Shown here: positions 1 through 5,247 of the stretch, piece after piece
How the letters are laid out: every line of letters starts with the position of its first letter
How positions within the stretch are numbered: the first letter of the stretch is position 1
Source: Treponema sp.
GTDB taxonomy: Bacteria; Spirochaetota; Spirochaetia; Treponematales; Breznakiellaceae
Direction: 5' to 3'
Length of the DNA: 5,487 nucleotides
Assembly: GCA_031271075.1 (NCBI GenBank)
Contig: JAISWN010000154.1
Coordinates: 1-5,487, forward strand
Translations under genes and position numbers: made by a program
Notes under the pieces: generated by a model
What the model was told of the DNA's origin: nothing
What the model saw: only the letters and a program-made list of their open reading frames with translations
The model's database searches: none

Positions 1-842
1 TTCAGGGCCTTGCCGGTAGCCAGAACCCCCAGGGCGCCGCTCTGGATATTGGAGTAACCGGAAAGGTAGCCGGCGGTATAAAAGACAATGGGAACGATCT
101 GCTCCTTATCGGGAACCTGGTAGGCATCAAAAAACCGCCGGGCCGCGGCTAGGCCCCCGTCTTCGGCCAGGTTGTAGAAGATCACCCTGAGGGGGGAAAG
201 CTTGTCCGGGGCAAGGTTGATCGATTCGGGGAGGCGTTCCAGATAGGCCCTGGCTTTTTCGCAGTTTTCACATGCGGTAGTAACAAAACACACCAGCACG
301 GATTCCCGGGGATCCACCGGCGGGTACTTGGGAAGGGGAGCCTTGGACGCCGCGCCTCTCCCGGCAGGGCTCCCCGCCCCGGCATTGGCCGGCGGGGGAA
401 CGGCGATCTCGTTGCGGGCCGACTCTGTCTGACGGATAAAAAGCTCCCGCAGCCCCTCCCGTATCGCGTCTTCCCCGGAAAGGTACTCGTCCCCGATGAT
501 GAGCAGGGGAAGGGCCAGGCGGGAAGGGTCGATCCCCAACTGGGAAGCGTAGTAGCTGAACTGCTGGGCCGCCCCGGTCCGGAACAGATTAAAACCGCTG
601 TAGGAAATTTCAGGCCGCCCGGGCACACCGGCGGTAACCTGGTTGAAGAATTCGATAAAATCGGCCTCGTCCTGGCAAAGTTCGCAGGGGTTTTCGTAGA
701 CGTAGTACATCTGGAGGCGGACATTGCGATCTTCCTCCTCCTCCGCGGCGGCGAAAAACAGGGGAAGCAGCAGAAGCAGCCCTGCCCGGAAAACCGGGCC
801 GGGACGAAGGCTAAAAGAAACTCTTTGGCTATGCTTCTTCAT
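1..842 (-). CDS. Exported protein with two thioredoxin-like domains, C-terminus beyond the left edge
   Basis: The reading frame is open from ATG at 842-840 to the window edge, giving 280 codons with no stop, so the protein is incomplete. Residues 1-20 are basic, 21-30 are hydrophobic (AGLLLLLPLFF region), and an AAA|E site near residue 33 looks like a signal peptidase I cleavage site, so the protein should act outside the cytoplasm. Domain 1 (about 42-135) has CELC at residues 53-56 and a likely cis-proline at 112 (LALPLLIIGDEYLSG). Domain 2 (about 181-280) has CENC at 191-194 and a likely cis-proline at 251 (QIVPIVFYTAGYLSGY). A proline/alanine/glycine-rich linker (about 145-175) joins them. 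Both domains follow the thioredoxin/glutaredoxin pattern: strand, CxxC, helix, then Pro-strand-Gly. A disulfide or thiol exchange role is an inference from the fold. The GGGTGGG upstream is an acceptable ribosome binding site. A membrane domain or CcdA-like partner could follow outside the window, but nothing here shows it. The family name is not certain. Confidence 0.8.
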   Translation of the reverse strand, partial: MKKHSQRVSFSLRPGPVFRAGLLLLLPLFFAAAEEEEDRNVRLQMYYVYENPCELCQDEADFIEFFNQVTAGVPGRPEISYSGFNLFRTGAAQQFSYYASQLGIDPSRLALPLLIIGDEYLSGEDAIREGLRELFIRQTESARNEIAVPPPANAGAGSPAGRGAASKAPLPKYPPVDPRESVLVCFVTTACENCEKARAYLERLPESINLAPDKLSPLRVIFYNLAEDGGLAAARRFFDAYQVPDKEQIVPIVFYTAGYLSGYSNIQSGALGVLATGKAL

Positions 843-861
843 TCTATCTATTCCCACCCTT

Positions 862-1167
862 CTATTCCGCCCTTTTAACCCTGAGCCGCCGTGCGCCGGC
901 GTATTCCCCCAGATAAGCGGGGCAGCTTTCCTCCAGGGCCTCAACGGAAAGCTCAGGCTGTTCCCTGAGCAGCAAATCTATCTCCGCCGCAAGCCGGGAA
1001 ACCACGGCGCTCCGGTGGATGAAACAAGGTTCCGGATCGCGGAAAAATTCCATGCTCTTGCGGATGATCAGTTTTTCAGGAAAACGGAGACCCTGCAAGG
1101 GGCCGTCGAAGACCAGCGCCCCCTGCCCGTCCAGGATCTCTACATCAGGAAAAGATGCTTTCAACAT
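862..1167 (-). CDS. Unrecognised protein, probable C-terminal part of a split gene
   Basis: This 101-residue ORF begins at ATG 1167-1165, one base after the TAG of the preceding 40-codon ORF, and ends 20 bases before the thioredoxin-like gene. It reads like real protein: an alternating strand region (FPDVEILDGQGALVFDGP), then LRFPEKLIIRKSMEFFRDP, then a helical stretch (VVSRLAAEIDLLLREQPEL), and a basic tail (RRLRVKRAE). I do not recognise the family. No ribosome binding site precedes this ATG, so translation would depend on coupling to the upstream ORF, or the two ORFs are halves of one protein separated by a frameshift near 1169-1180. The frame stays open upstream to an ATG at 1260. That extension runs through the neighbour's coding sequence in the wrong frame and yields an implausible WWWLTWWWLT stretch with no ribosome binding site, so I did not use it. 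Confidence 0.6.
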   Translation of the reverse strand: MLKASFPDVEILDGQGALVFDGPLQGLRFPEKLIIRKSMEFFRDPEPCFIHRSAVVSRLAAEIDLLLREQPELSVEALEESCPAYLGEYAGARRLRVKRAE

Positions 1168-1168
1168 G

Positions 1169-1291
1169 CTATATCCGGGCACTGTCAACCCTGGGGCAGT
1201 AGAACTTCTCGATGTAAGCCACCACCAGGTAAGCCACCACCAGGGCGGTTCCTTCTTCATGGCTTACGCAGGGGGGGCTTTCCGAACCCAT
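1169..1291 (-). CDS. Small 40-residue ORF, probable N-terminal part of the same split gene
   Basis: The ATG at 1291-1289 lies 11 bases after the TAA of the second permease gene. It is preceded by AAGGAG (1303-1298) at 6-base spacing, the best ribosome binding site in this part of the window, so translation very probably starts here. The peptide starts MGSESPPCVSHEEG, continues TALVVAYLVVAYIEKFYCPR and ends VDSARI before TAG. LVVAY is repeated because of an exact 15-bp tandem duplication in the DNA, and residues 6-8 are coded within a run of seven C. The last 15 residues look like a helix cut off in mid-course, and the next ORF (ATG at 1167) continues in another frame with equally protein-like sequence. 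I therefore favour a broken or frameshifted gene of about 140 residues. A genuine small peptide with a short hydrophobic core is the alternative. The position suggests co-transcription with the transporter. Confidence 0.55.
   Translation of the reverse strand: MGSESPPCVSHEEGTALVVAYLVVAYIEKFYCPRVDSARI
1214..1243. repeat. Exact 15-bp tandem duplication inside the small ORF
   Basis: GTAAGCCACCACCAG occurs twice head to tail (1214-1228 and 1229-1243, plus-strand reading). On the coding strand each copy encodes LVVAY in frame, so the duplication adds five residues without shifting the frame. It looks like a recent slippage or duplication event in a gene that may already be under relaxed selection. 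Confidence 0.9.
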
Positions 1292-1302
1292 CTTCCTCTC
1301 CT

Positions 1303-2220
1303 TTACTCCTTAAGAGACCCTATCATCATACCACGGATAAAGTATTTCTGGATAAAGGGGTAGAGGATCATCATGGGCAGGGCGCCGACAACCAGGACGG
1401 AATACCTGAGCTGCTGGAGTATGTTCTGCAAATTTTCCACCACGTCGCTATCCATGGAATTCAGCATATCTACCGGCATCTGGGCGACAAACAGGATGTC
1501 CCGCAGGATCATCTGAAAATTAAAAGTGTTCGCCTTGGTCAGGTACAGCATGCCGTTAAAGTACCCGTTCCAGATACTTACCGCGTCGAAAAGGACAATT
1601 ACCGCGATAACCGGAACGGCCAGGGGCAGGGCGATGGTAAAGAAAAAACGCACGTCCCCGCAGCCGTCGATATGGGCCGCGTCCAGGATACCCGGTGGAA
1701 GACTGCTCTGGAAATAGGTTTTGACAATAATCATGTTGTAGCAGGAGAAACCCGCCCCGATAATAAGGGCCCAGCGGGTTCCCACCAGGTGGAGGTTCCG
1801 CATCAAAAGGTAAGAGGGGATCATCCCCCCCGAGAAAAACATGGTAACAACAAAAAAAGTCTGGAAAAATTTTCTGAAAGGCAGATCCTTGCGGGAAAGG
1901 GGATAGGCGGTTAACAGAACTACCGATACCCCCACCACCGTACCCCCGGCCACATAGAGGAGTGAATTAAAGAAGCCCGAACGCAGCAGGGGATAGTTAA
2001 AGACCGACTTATAAGCGGCCAGGGAAAATTCCACCGGCCAGAGAACCACGTCTCCCCGGAGTATGGCCTGGGCGGAACTGAAAGAACAGGCGAGAACGTA
2101 GACCAGGGGGTAAAGGATCGATAAGCCGGAAAGACCCAGCCAAAAAAGACAAACTACATGAAACCATTTGTCCCCGGCAGTAAAGCGGCCCCAAATGGAA
2201 CTTTGCGTTTTTCCGCGCAT
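1303..2220 (-). CDS. Carbohydrate ABC transporter permease, LplC/YtcP type
   Basis: This 305-residue inner-membrane protein is one of two permease subunits of a binding-protein-dependent sugar importer. Six membrane segments are visible at roughly 20-48, 82-106, 118-138, 147-167, 195-216 and 270-290. The cytoplasmic EAA loop, which docks on the ATPase, is at about 179-203: DAAHIDGCGDVRFFFTIALP, with Asp in place of the usual first Glu and Cys in place of the Ala after DG. Family hallmarks include GGMIPSYLLMRNLHLVGTRW in the middle and the ending IQKYFIRGMMIGSLKE, typical of the LplC/YtcP group that pairs with LplB-type permeases. The start is clear: GGAGG sits six bases before ATG and overlaps the stop of the first permease gene (9-base gap), so the two are translationally linked. 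The transported substrate cannot be read from this sequence. Confidence 0.93.
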   Translation of the reverse strand: MRGKTQSSIWGRFTAGDKWFHVVCLFWLGLSGLSILYPLVYVLACSFSSAQAILRGDVVLWPVEFSLAAYKSVFNYPLLRSGFFNSLLYVAGGTVVGVSVVLLTAYPLSRKDLPFRKFFQTFFVVTMFFSGGMIPSYLLMRNLHLVGTRWALIIGAGFSCYNMIIVKTYFQSSLPPGILDAAHIDGCGDVRFFFTIALPLAVPVIAVIVLFDAVSIWNGYFNGMLYLTKANTFNFQMILRDILFVAQMPVDMLNSMDSDVVENLQNILQQLRYSVLVVGALPMMILYPFIQKYFIRGMMIGSLKE

Positions 2221-2232
2221 ACCCGCCTCCTA
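2221..2232 (-). promoter_or_regulatory. Ribosome binding site overlapping the upstream stop codon
   Basis: TAGGAGGCGGGT directly precedes the ATG of the second permease. The TAG is the stop of the first permease and also supplies the first bases of the Shine-Dalgarno sequence, an arrangement that favours coupled translation and equal amounts of the two membrane subunits. Confidence 0.85.
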
Positions 2233-3156
2233 AAACATGCCTTCGCCGGAGATGAGGCCGGCAATCTTGTTAACCGTCAGGGTCAGGATAACCCCCACCA
2301 CATTCTGAAAAAGCCCGATGGCGGTTCCAAAGGAATAATCCGCCCGCTGGCCTCCCACGCCAAGCCCTACCTTGTATACATAGGTGCTTATAATCTCCGA
2401 TGTACTCACGTTCAGGGGATTCTGGAGAAGGTAGGCTTTTTCAAAACTGAGCCGGGTTAGAATGCTCCCCATGGCCAGGATGAGCATGATCACCACAATA
2501 GGCTTAATGGTGGCAATGTCGATGTGGTACACCCGCTGCCACAGATTCGCCCCGTCGATCATGGCCGCCTCGTGGTAAGTGGGATCCACCGCCGCCAGGG
2601 CGCTGATGTAGATAATAGCCCCGTGGCCTGTATGCTGCCATACCCCGGACCACACGTTCAGATGGGGATAGATCATGGCGGAGCCCAGAAAGTTTACCGG
2701 GGCTATGCCCAGGCGGGCAAGGACGAGGTTTACCCCGCCGCTCTGCATACCCAAAATCTGGGACATAAGCCCCACCAGGATAACCGCCGACAGAAAATGT
2801 GGGGCAAAGGTGATGGTCTGTACGGCCTTCTTAAAGCGGTACAAAAAGCAGTGATTCACAAAAATGGCGAGAATAATGGGAAAGGGGAAACCGGTAACCA
2901 GCCCGTAAATTCCCACCAGGAGCGTATTTCTTAAAATCTGAAAAAAGTTGGGGGAACTGAAAAGCCGCCTGAAGTGATAAAGCCCCACCCAGGAACTGCC
3001 GAGGATGCCCCGCCGGGGAGAAAAGTCTTTAAAGGCCATCACCACCCCGTACATGGGGATATAGTTAAAAATAACAACGTAAACAAAGGGAAACAAGAGC
3101 AGAAGCAGAAGCCCCCGGGCGTTCAGGAGCCTCTTGCCCAAAACGGTCTTTTTCAT
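2230..3156 (-). CDS. Carbohydrate ABC transporter permease, LplB type
   Basis: This is a 308-residue inner-membrane subunit of the same importer. Membrane segments lie at about 14-36, 74-100, 115-137, 168-189, 217-237 and 276-297. LplB-family signatures are plain: NYIPMYGVVMAFKDFSP (31-47), WVGLYHFRRLF (56-66), LRNTL (75-79) and the tail near YSFGTAIGLFQNVVGVILTL. The EAA loop is at about 196-219, EAAMIDGANLWQRVYHIDIA, and is canonical (EAAxxDGA). I chose the ATG at 3156-3154, which begins MKKTVLGKR. It has GGAG six bases upstream, whereas the longer in-frame start at 3201 would add an atypical MREFCFYGPPGPEKL without a clear ribosome binding site. The gene follows the binding-protein gene after a 155-base spacer with stem-loops, and precedes its permease partner by 9 bases. 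No ATP-binding subunit is encoded here, so the complex probably uses a shared MsmK/UgpC-like ATPase from elsewhere. Confidence 0.94.
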   Translation of the reverse strand: MKKTVLGKRLLNARGLLLLLLFPFVYVVIFNYIPMYGVVMAFKDFSPRRGILGSSWVGLYHFRRLFSSPNFFQILRNTLLVGIYGLVTGFPFPIILAIFVNHCFLYRFKKAVQTITFAPHFLSAVILVGLMSQILGMQSGGVNLVLARLGIAPVNFLGSAMIYPHLNVWSGVWQHTGHGAIIYISALAAVDPTYHEAAMIDGANLWQRVYHIDIATIKPIVVIMLILAMGSILTRLSFEKAYLLQNPLNVSTSEIISTYVYKVGLGVGGQRADYSFGTAIGLFQNVVGVILTLTVNKIAGLISGEGMF

Positions 3157-3190
3157 CAATTTCTCCGGGCCCGGGGGGCCGTAAAAACAG

Positions 3191-3222
3191 AATTCCCGCA
3201 AAACACCGGCTTTTTAGGAATT
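3191..3222 (-). other. Weak inverted repeat before the first permease
   Basis: AATTCC (3191-3196) and GGAATT (3217-3222) are inverted six-base arms around a 20-base loop. Inside the loop a run of A can pair with a run of T. It lies between the strong hairpins and the ribosome binding site of the LplB-type permease. I see no U-tract that would make it a terminator, and a role is uncertain. Confidence 0.3.
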
Positions 3223-3237
3223 TCCACAGGTAAGAAA

Positions 3238-3263
3238 CGGTGAAACACCAGGGCGTCTCACCG
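3238..3263 (-). terminator. Intergenic stem-loop, possible partial terminator or mRNA stabiliser
   Basis: Read as minus-strand RNA, the 26 bases fold into an 11-bp stem with a CCUG loop. The outer arms CGGTGA and TCACCG pair perfectly, and the inner part pairs with two G-U wobbles. On the plus strand those positions become A-C mismatches, so the structure suits the minus transcript. It is followed by a weak TTTCTT tract. Placed between the binding-protein gene and the permeases, it fits the well-known pattern in which a stem-loop keeps binding-protein mRNA abundant relative to permease mRNA. Full termination is unlikely because the permeases have no obvious promoter of their own. Confidence 0.6.
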
Positions 3264-3280
3264 CAAAACTACGGGGTTTT

Positions 3281-3303
3281 CCCAAAACCAGCCGGGTCTT
3301 GGG
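3281..3303 (-). other. Second stem-loop just after the binding-protein stop codon
   Basis: On the minus strand CCCAAGACC and GGTTTTGGG form a 9-bp stem (one G-U pair) with a 5-base CGGCT loop, 8 bases after the TAG of the lipoprotein gene. No U-tract follows. An alternative, mutually exclusive pairing exists between GGTTTT (3275-3280) and AAAACC (3284-3289). Like its neighbour it probably protects the 3' end of the upstream message; this is inference. Confidence 0.5.
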
Positions 3304-3311
3304 GAAAGATC

Positions 3312-5015
3312 CTACTTCAGATACTTCTGGATGATGGCTGCCTTTTCTTTGGAACCCATCCTGTCCAGATCCGCCAGATAGGCGTTCCATACCGCGTCGT
3401 TGTTGATATCCCGGGCGCCGGTAATAAATTCCACCATGTACGAATCCAGGGCGGTTTCAAGCACCGCGTTGATATCCCCGATCCTCCGGGTGTCCGCCGC
3501 GTCCATGGGGAGGGGAGGAACGGCCTTGTCCATAGGCGTACCGTCGGGAATCCGCACCGTGGCCTGGAGTACGTTCTTAACCTCGTTGTAGGATTTATTG
3601 GCCTTCATGGCGTCCAGGAGGGAGAGATCCCCGGTTTTGAGCCATTCCTGGATCCTGGGTACCTCATTGGCCTGTTCCCCGTAACGGAAGGCCCGGTTCC
3701 GCAGCATGGGGGCGTTCTGGTCCCAGGTATAATTCACGTCCGCGGTAGCATAAGTTTTGAGTATTTTATAAGTGGCCTTTTCACCCATCAGGGAGATCCC
3801 GTTGGGGTCCGCGTCGTCCCAGCCGTAGCCCTTGGGGCCCACATAGCCGTCAAGCATAACGTCAAAATTCAGAAAGTAATTGTAAAGGCCCAGGGCCAGC
3901 TTGGGATCCTTACACTTGTCGGTGATAAACATCCCGGCCCGGAGAATAGACCAAGGGCCCAGGTCAAATGCGTGTTTTTCGCCGGCAGGGCCGGTTAACA
4001 CGGGAAGCCAGCGGGCCCGGTAGTAGTACTCGCTACCGTTGTTGTTGGCGGCGTTACTGGTGGACACGGCGATAACCGGGGTATCCTGGGTAGCCAGAGC
4101 CTGAAGCTGCTGCCGGGGCTGGCTGAAAGAATCGGGAAGGATAAGCCCTTCCTTGTACCAGGCCGCCAGATATTTAAGGGTATCCCGGAATTCCTTTGCC
4201 TTGTACTGTTCCACTACCTCCTTCCCGTTCCGGGAGAGGCCAAAGTAGTTGATATTGACAAAGGGCATAAAGCTCTTGGCGAAGATATCCACAAAGACCC
4301 GGAGGCTATCCTTCTCAAAGGCCATGGGGATCTCGTCGTTTTTATTTCCGTTCCCGTTTACATCGTTATCCCGCACCCAGCGGAGATAGGCGGTCAGTTC
4401 GTCCAGGGTCTGGGGAACCGGCTTTCCGTATTTGTCCATAAAAGGCTTGTAGTAAAGGCCCTGGTTGTTCCCATACCGGCAGTGGATACAATCGTTGGCG
4501 GCGGGGAGGCCGTACAACTTCCCGTCCGGGCCCCGGAGGATATCGTTGAAAGCGGGGTACTCGTCAAAAGCCGCCTTGATATTCGGGAAGCTCATGGGAT
4601 CGTACTGATCCAGGGCGAGAAAAATCCCTTCCTTCCCGTAAAAGGCCAGATCGGCTATGCTTAACCGGGAATTGCCGCTGCCGTCTATAATCAGATCCGG
4701 ATAATCCCCGGTGTTAAGCAGCACGTTCAGGCGCTGGGGCGCGTCGGCGCCGCTGGACGCGATAAACTCCAGATTGATCCCCGTTTCATCCACTACCCTT
4801 CTGGTAAAAACATTGTCCTTGTAATCGTAGCTGGAAACCAGATTGTTAAGGCCGACAATAAAGGCGGTAAAGGTTACGTCGCCCTTGGCAAGGGCGCCTT
4901 TCTTTACCTCCCCTTGCGTTCCGCCGGCCGGGGCGGAAGCCTTTTTACGGCATCCGCCGACAAAGAGAGAGCCGGCCAGGAGACAGATCCCGAATAGAAC
5001 CGCGAGCTTCTTCAT
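3312..5015 (-). CDS. Lipoprotein solute-binding protein of a carbohydrate ABC importer
   Basis: This 567-residue exported lipoprotein captures the ligand and hands it to the two permeases encoded downstream. Residues 1-21 are a lipoprotein signal (MKKLAVLFGICLLAGSL, then FVGGC); Cys22 in VGGC would be lipidated. A short Ala/Gly/Lys linker leads into the mature domain. Visible family features are LNVLLNTGDYPDLII (96-110), GPDGKLYGLPA (162-172), and a Ca-binding-like acidic/Asn loop DNDVNGNGNKNDE (216-228), all typical of the large extracellular solute-binding family 1 proteins associated with LplB/LplC permeases. The length is normal for that group. The ATG at 5015-5013 is chosen because GAGGAGG lies six bases upstream and because it gives a proper signal peptide; the longer in-frame start at 5078 would place 21 basic residues before it. 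The ligand is not identifiable; an oligosaccharide is likely from family membership. CIHC (176-179) is an unusual Cys pair for this family. Confidence 0.93.
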   Translation of the reverse strand: MKKLAVLFGICLLAGSLFVGGCRKKASAPAGGTQGEVKKGALAKGDVTFTAFIVGLNNLVSSYDYKDNVFTRRVVDETGINLEFIASSGADAPQRLNVLLNTGDYPDLIIDGSGNSRLSIADLAFYGKEGIFLALDQYDPMSFPNIKAAFDEYPAFNDILRGPDGKLYGLPAANDCIHCRYGNNQGLYYKPFMDKYGKPVPQTLDELTAYLRWVRDNDVNGNGNKNDEIPMAFEKDSLRVFVDIFAKSFMPFVNINYFGLSRNGKEVVEQYKAKEFRDTLKYLAAWYKEGLILPDSFSQPRQQLQALATQDTPVIAVSTSNAANNNGSEYYYRARWLPVLTGPAGEKHAFDLGPWSILRAGMFITDKCKDPKLALGLYNYFLNFDVMLDGYVGPKGYGWDDADPNGISLMGEKATYKILKTYATADVNYTWDQNAPMLRNRAFRYGEQANEVPRIQEWLKTGDLSLLDAMKANKSYNEVKNVLQATVRIPDGTPMDKAVPPLPMDAADTRRIGDINAVLETALDSYMVEFITGARDINNDAVWNAYLADLDRMGSKEKAAIIQKYLK

Positions 5016-5020
5016 AAAAA

Positions 5021-5028
5021 TCCTCCTC
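5021..5028 (-). promoter_or_regulatory. Strong ribosome binding site that sets the lipoprotein start
   Basis: GAGGAGGA lies five to six bases before the ATG at 5015. It decides between this start and the upstream in-frame ATGs at 5030 and 5078, neither of which has a comparable site. Confidence 0.85.
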
Positions 5029-5040
5029 ATGTACTTATGC

Positions 5041-5057
5041 TTTCGTATAAAACGAAA
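5041..5057. promoter_or_regulatory. 17-bp palindrome over the -10 region, candidate operator
   Basis: TTTCGTATAAAACGAAA is a perfect inverted repeat with 6-base arms (TTTCGT and ACGAAA) around ATAAA. It covers the candidate -10 of the transporter operon and lies downstream of the -35, where a repressor would block RNA polymerase. No regulator gene is present in the window, so which family would bind is unknown. The binding role is an inference from symmetry and position. Confidence 0.4.
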
Positions 5058-5075
5058 AACGCTTTTGATAATCAA
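5047..5075 (-). promoter_or_regulatory. Candidate sigma-70-type promoter for the transporter operon
   Basis: On the minus strand TTGATT (5075-5070, five of six bases like a -35 except the final positions) is followed after exactly 17 bases by TTTTAT (5052-5047, a fair -10). TATACG (5049-5044) is an alternative -10 with a longer spacer. The start of transcription would fall around 5036-5040, giving a leader of about 25 bases before the lipoprotein ATG. This is a motif reading only. Confidence 0.45.
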
Positions 5076-5208
5076 CAACCTCGCCCTGAAGTCGAACCTA
5101 CGGTTCGGCGAGGTATGTTGTTCTCCCGAAGTGGTTGCACTCGGAGGTTTAATACCTTTTTAACCGCCCTGAAGGGCGGGGTATTAAGCGGACTTGCGGA
5201 GCAAGCCC
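5065..5208. mobile_element. Highly structured intergenic element, possible IS200/IS605-type remnant
   Basis: Four consecutive stem-loops fill the divergent spacer. (1) 5073-5085 pairs with 5107-5120 (13 bp, one bulged A), with an inner GAACC/GGTTC hairpin. (2) 5123-5133 pairs with 5138-5146 around a GTTG loop with two bulges. (3) 5149-5156 TTAATACC pairs with 5180-5187 GGTATTAA, enclosing CCGCCCT-GA-AGGGCGG (5164-5179). (4) CTTGC-GGA-GCAAG lies at 5193-5205, with two further G-C pairs beyond a mismatch. CGCCCTGAAG occurs in both structures 1 and 3. Flanking genes point away from each other, so these are not their terminators. A GC-rich CCGCCC/GGGCGG hairpin directly after a TAA (5161-5163), and a TTGAT at 5065-5069, recall the ends of IS200/IS605 elements and tnpB-associated RNA. 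The short plus-strand frame ending at 5163 could be a tnpB C-terminal scrap, but I cannot confirm this. A structured leader for aroA is the alternative. Confidence 0.35.
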
Positions 5209-5247
5209 GACCCCTCGGCACGAATCAAAGAGAGGAAGGAGCTTTCC

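Noticed and set aside
182..724. A 180-codon minus-strand open frame
   Set aside because: It overlaps the thioredoxin-like gene in another frame. The correct frame carries a signal peptide and two CxxC motifs, while this one is Ser/Pro/Arg-rich without any motif.
1168..1260. Upstream extension of the 101-residue ORF to ATG 1260
   Set aside because: It gives a repetitive WWWLTWWWLT stretch that is the out-of-frame reading of the neighbouring ORF's duplication, and it has no ribosome binding site.
724..1914. A 396-codon plus-strand open frame
   Set aside because: It runs antisense across three or four well-supported minus-strand genes, is rich in Pro, Gly, His and Gln, and has no recognisable domain. 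It is a shadow of the GC-biased codon use on the other strand.
3240..3998. A 252-codon plus-strand open frame
   Set aside because: It lies antisense to the C-terminal part of the solute-binding protein and has a low-complexity Gly/Val/His composition without motifs.
5073..5120. A tRNA or known riboswitch in the divergent spacer
   Set aside because: The stem with a GGTTCG stretch looked superficially like a T-arm, but there is no acceptor stem, anticodon arm or CCA end, and no known riboswitch consensus could be matched.
5149..5187. Reading the GC-rich hairpin as a rho-independent terminator
   Set aside because: No gene on either strand ends into it. The flanking genes diverge, and the T-run lies on the 5' side of the stem in plus orientation. 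Only a lost upstream gene such as a tnpB remnant would give it that role.
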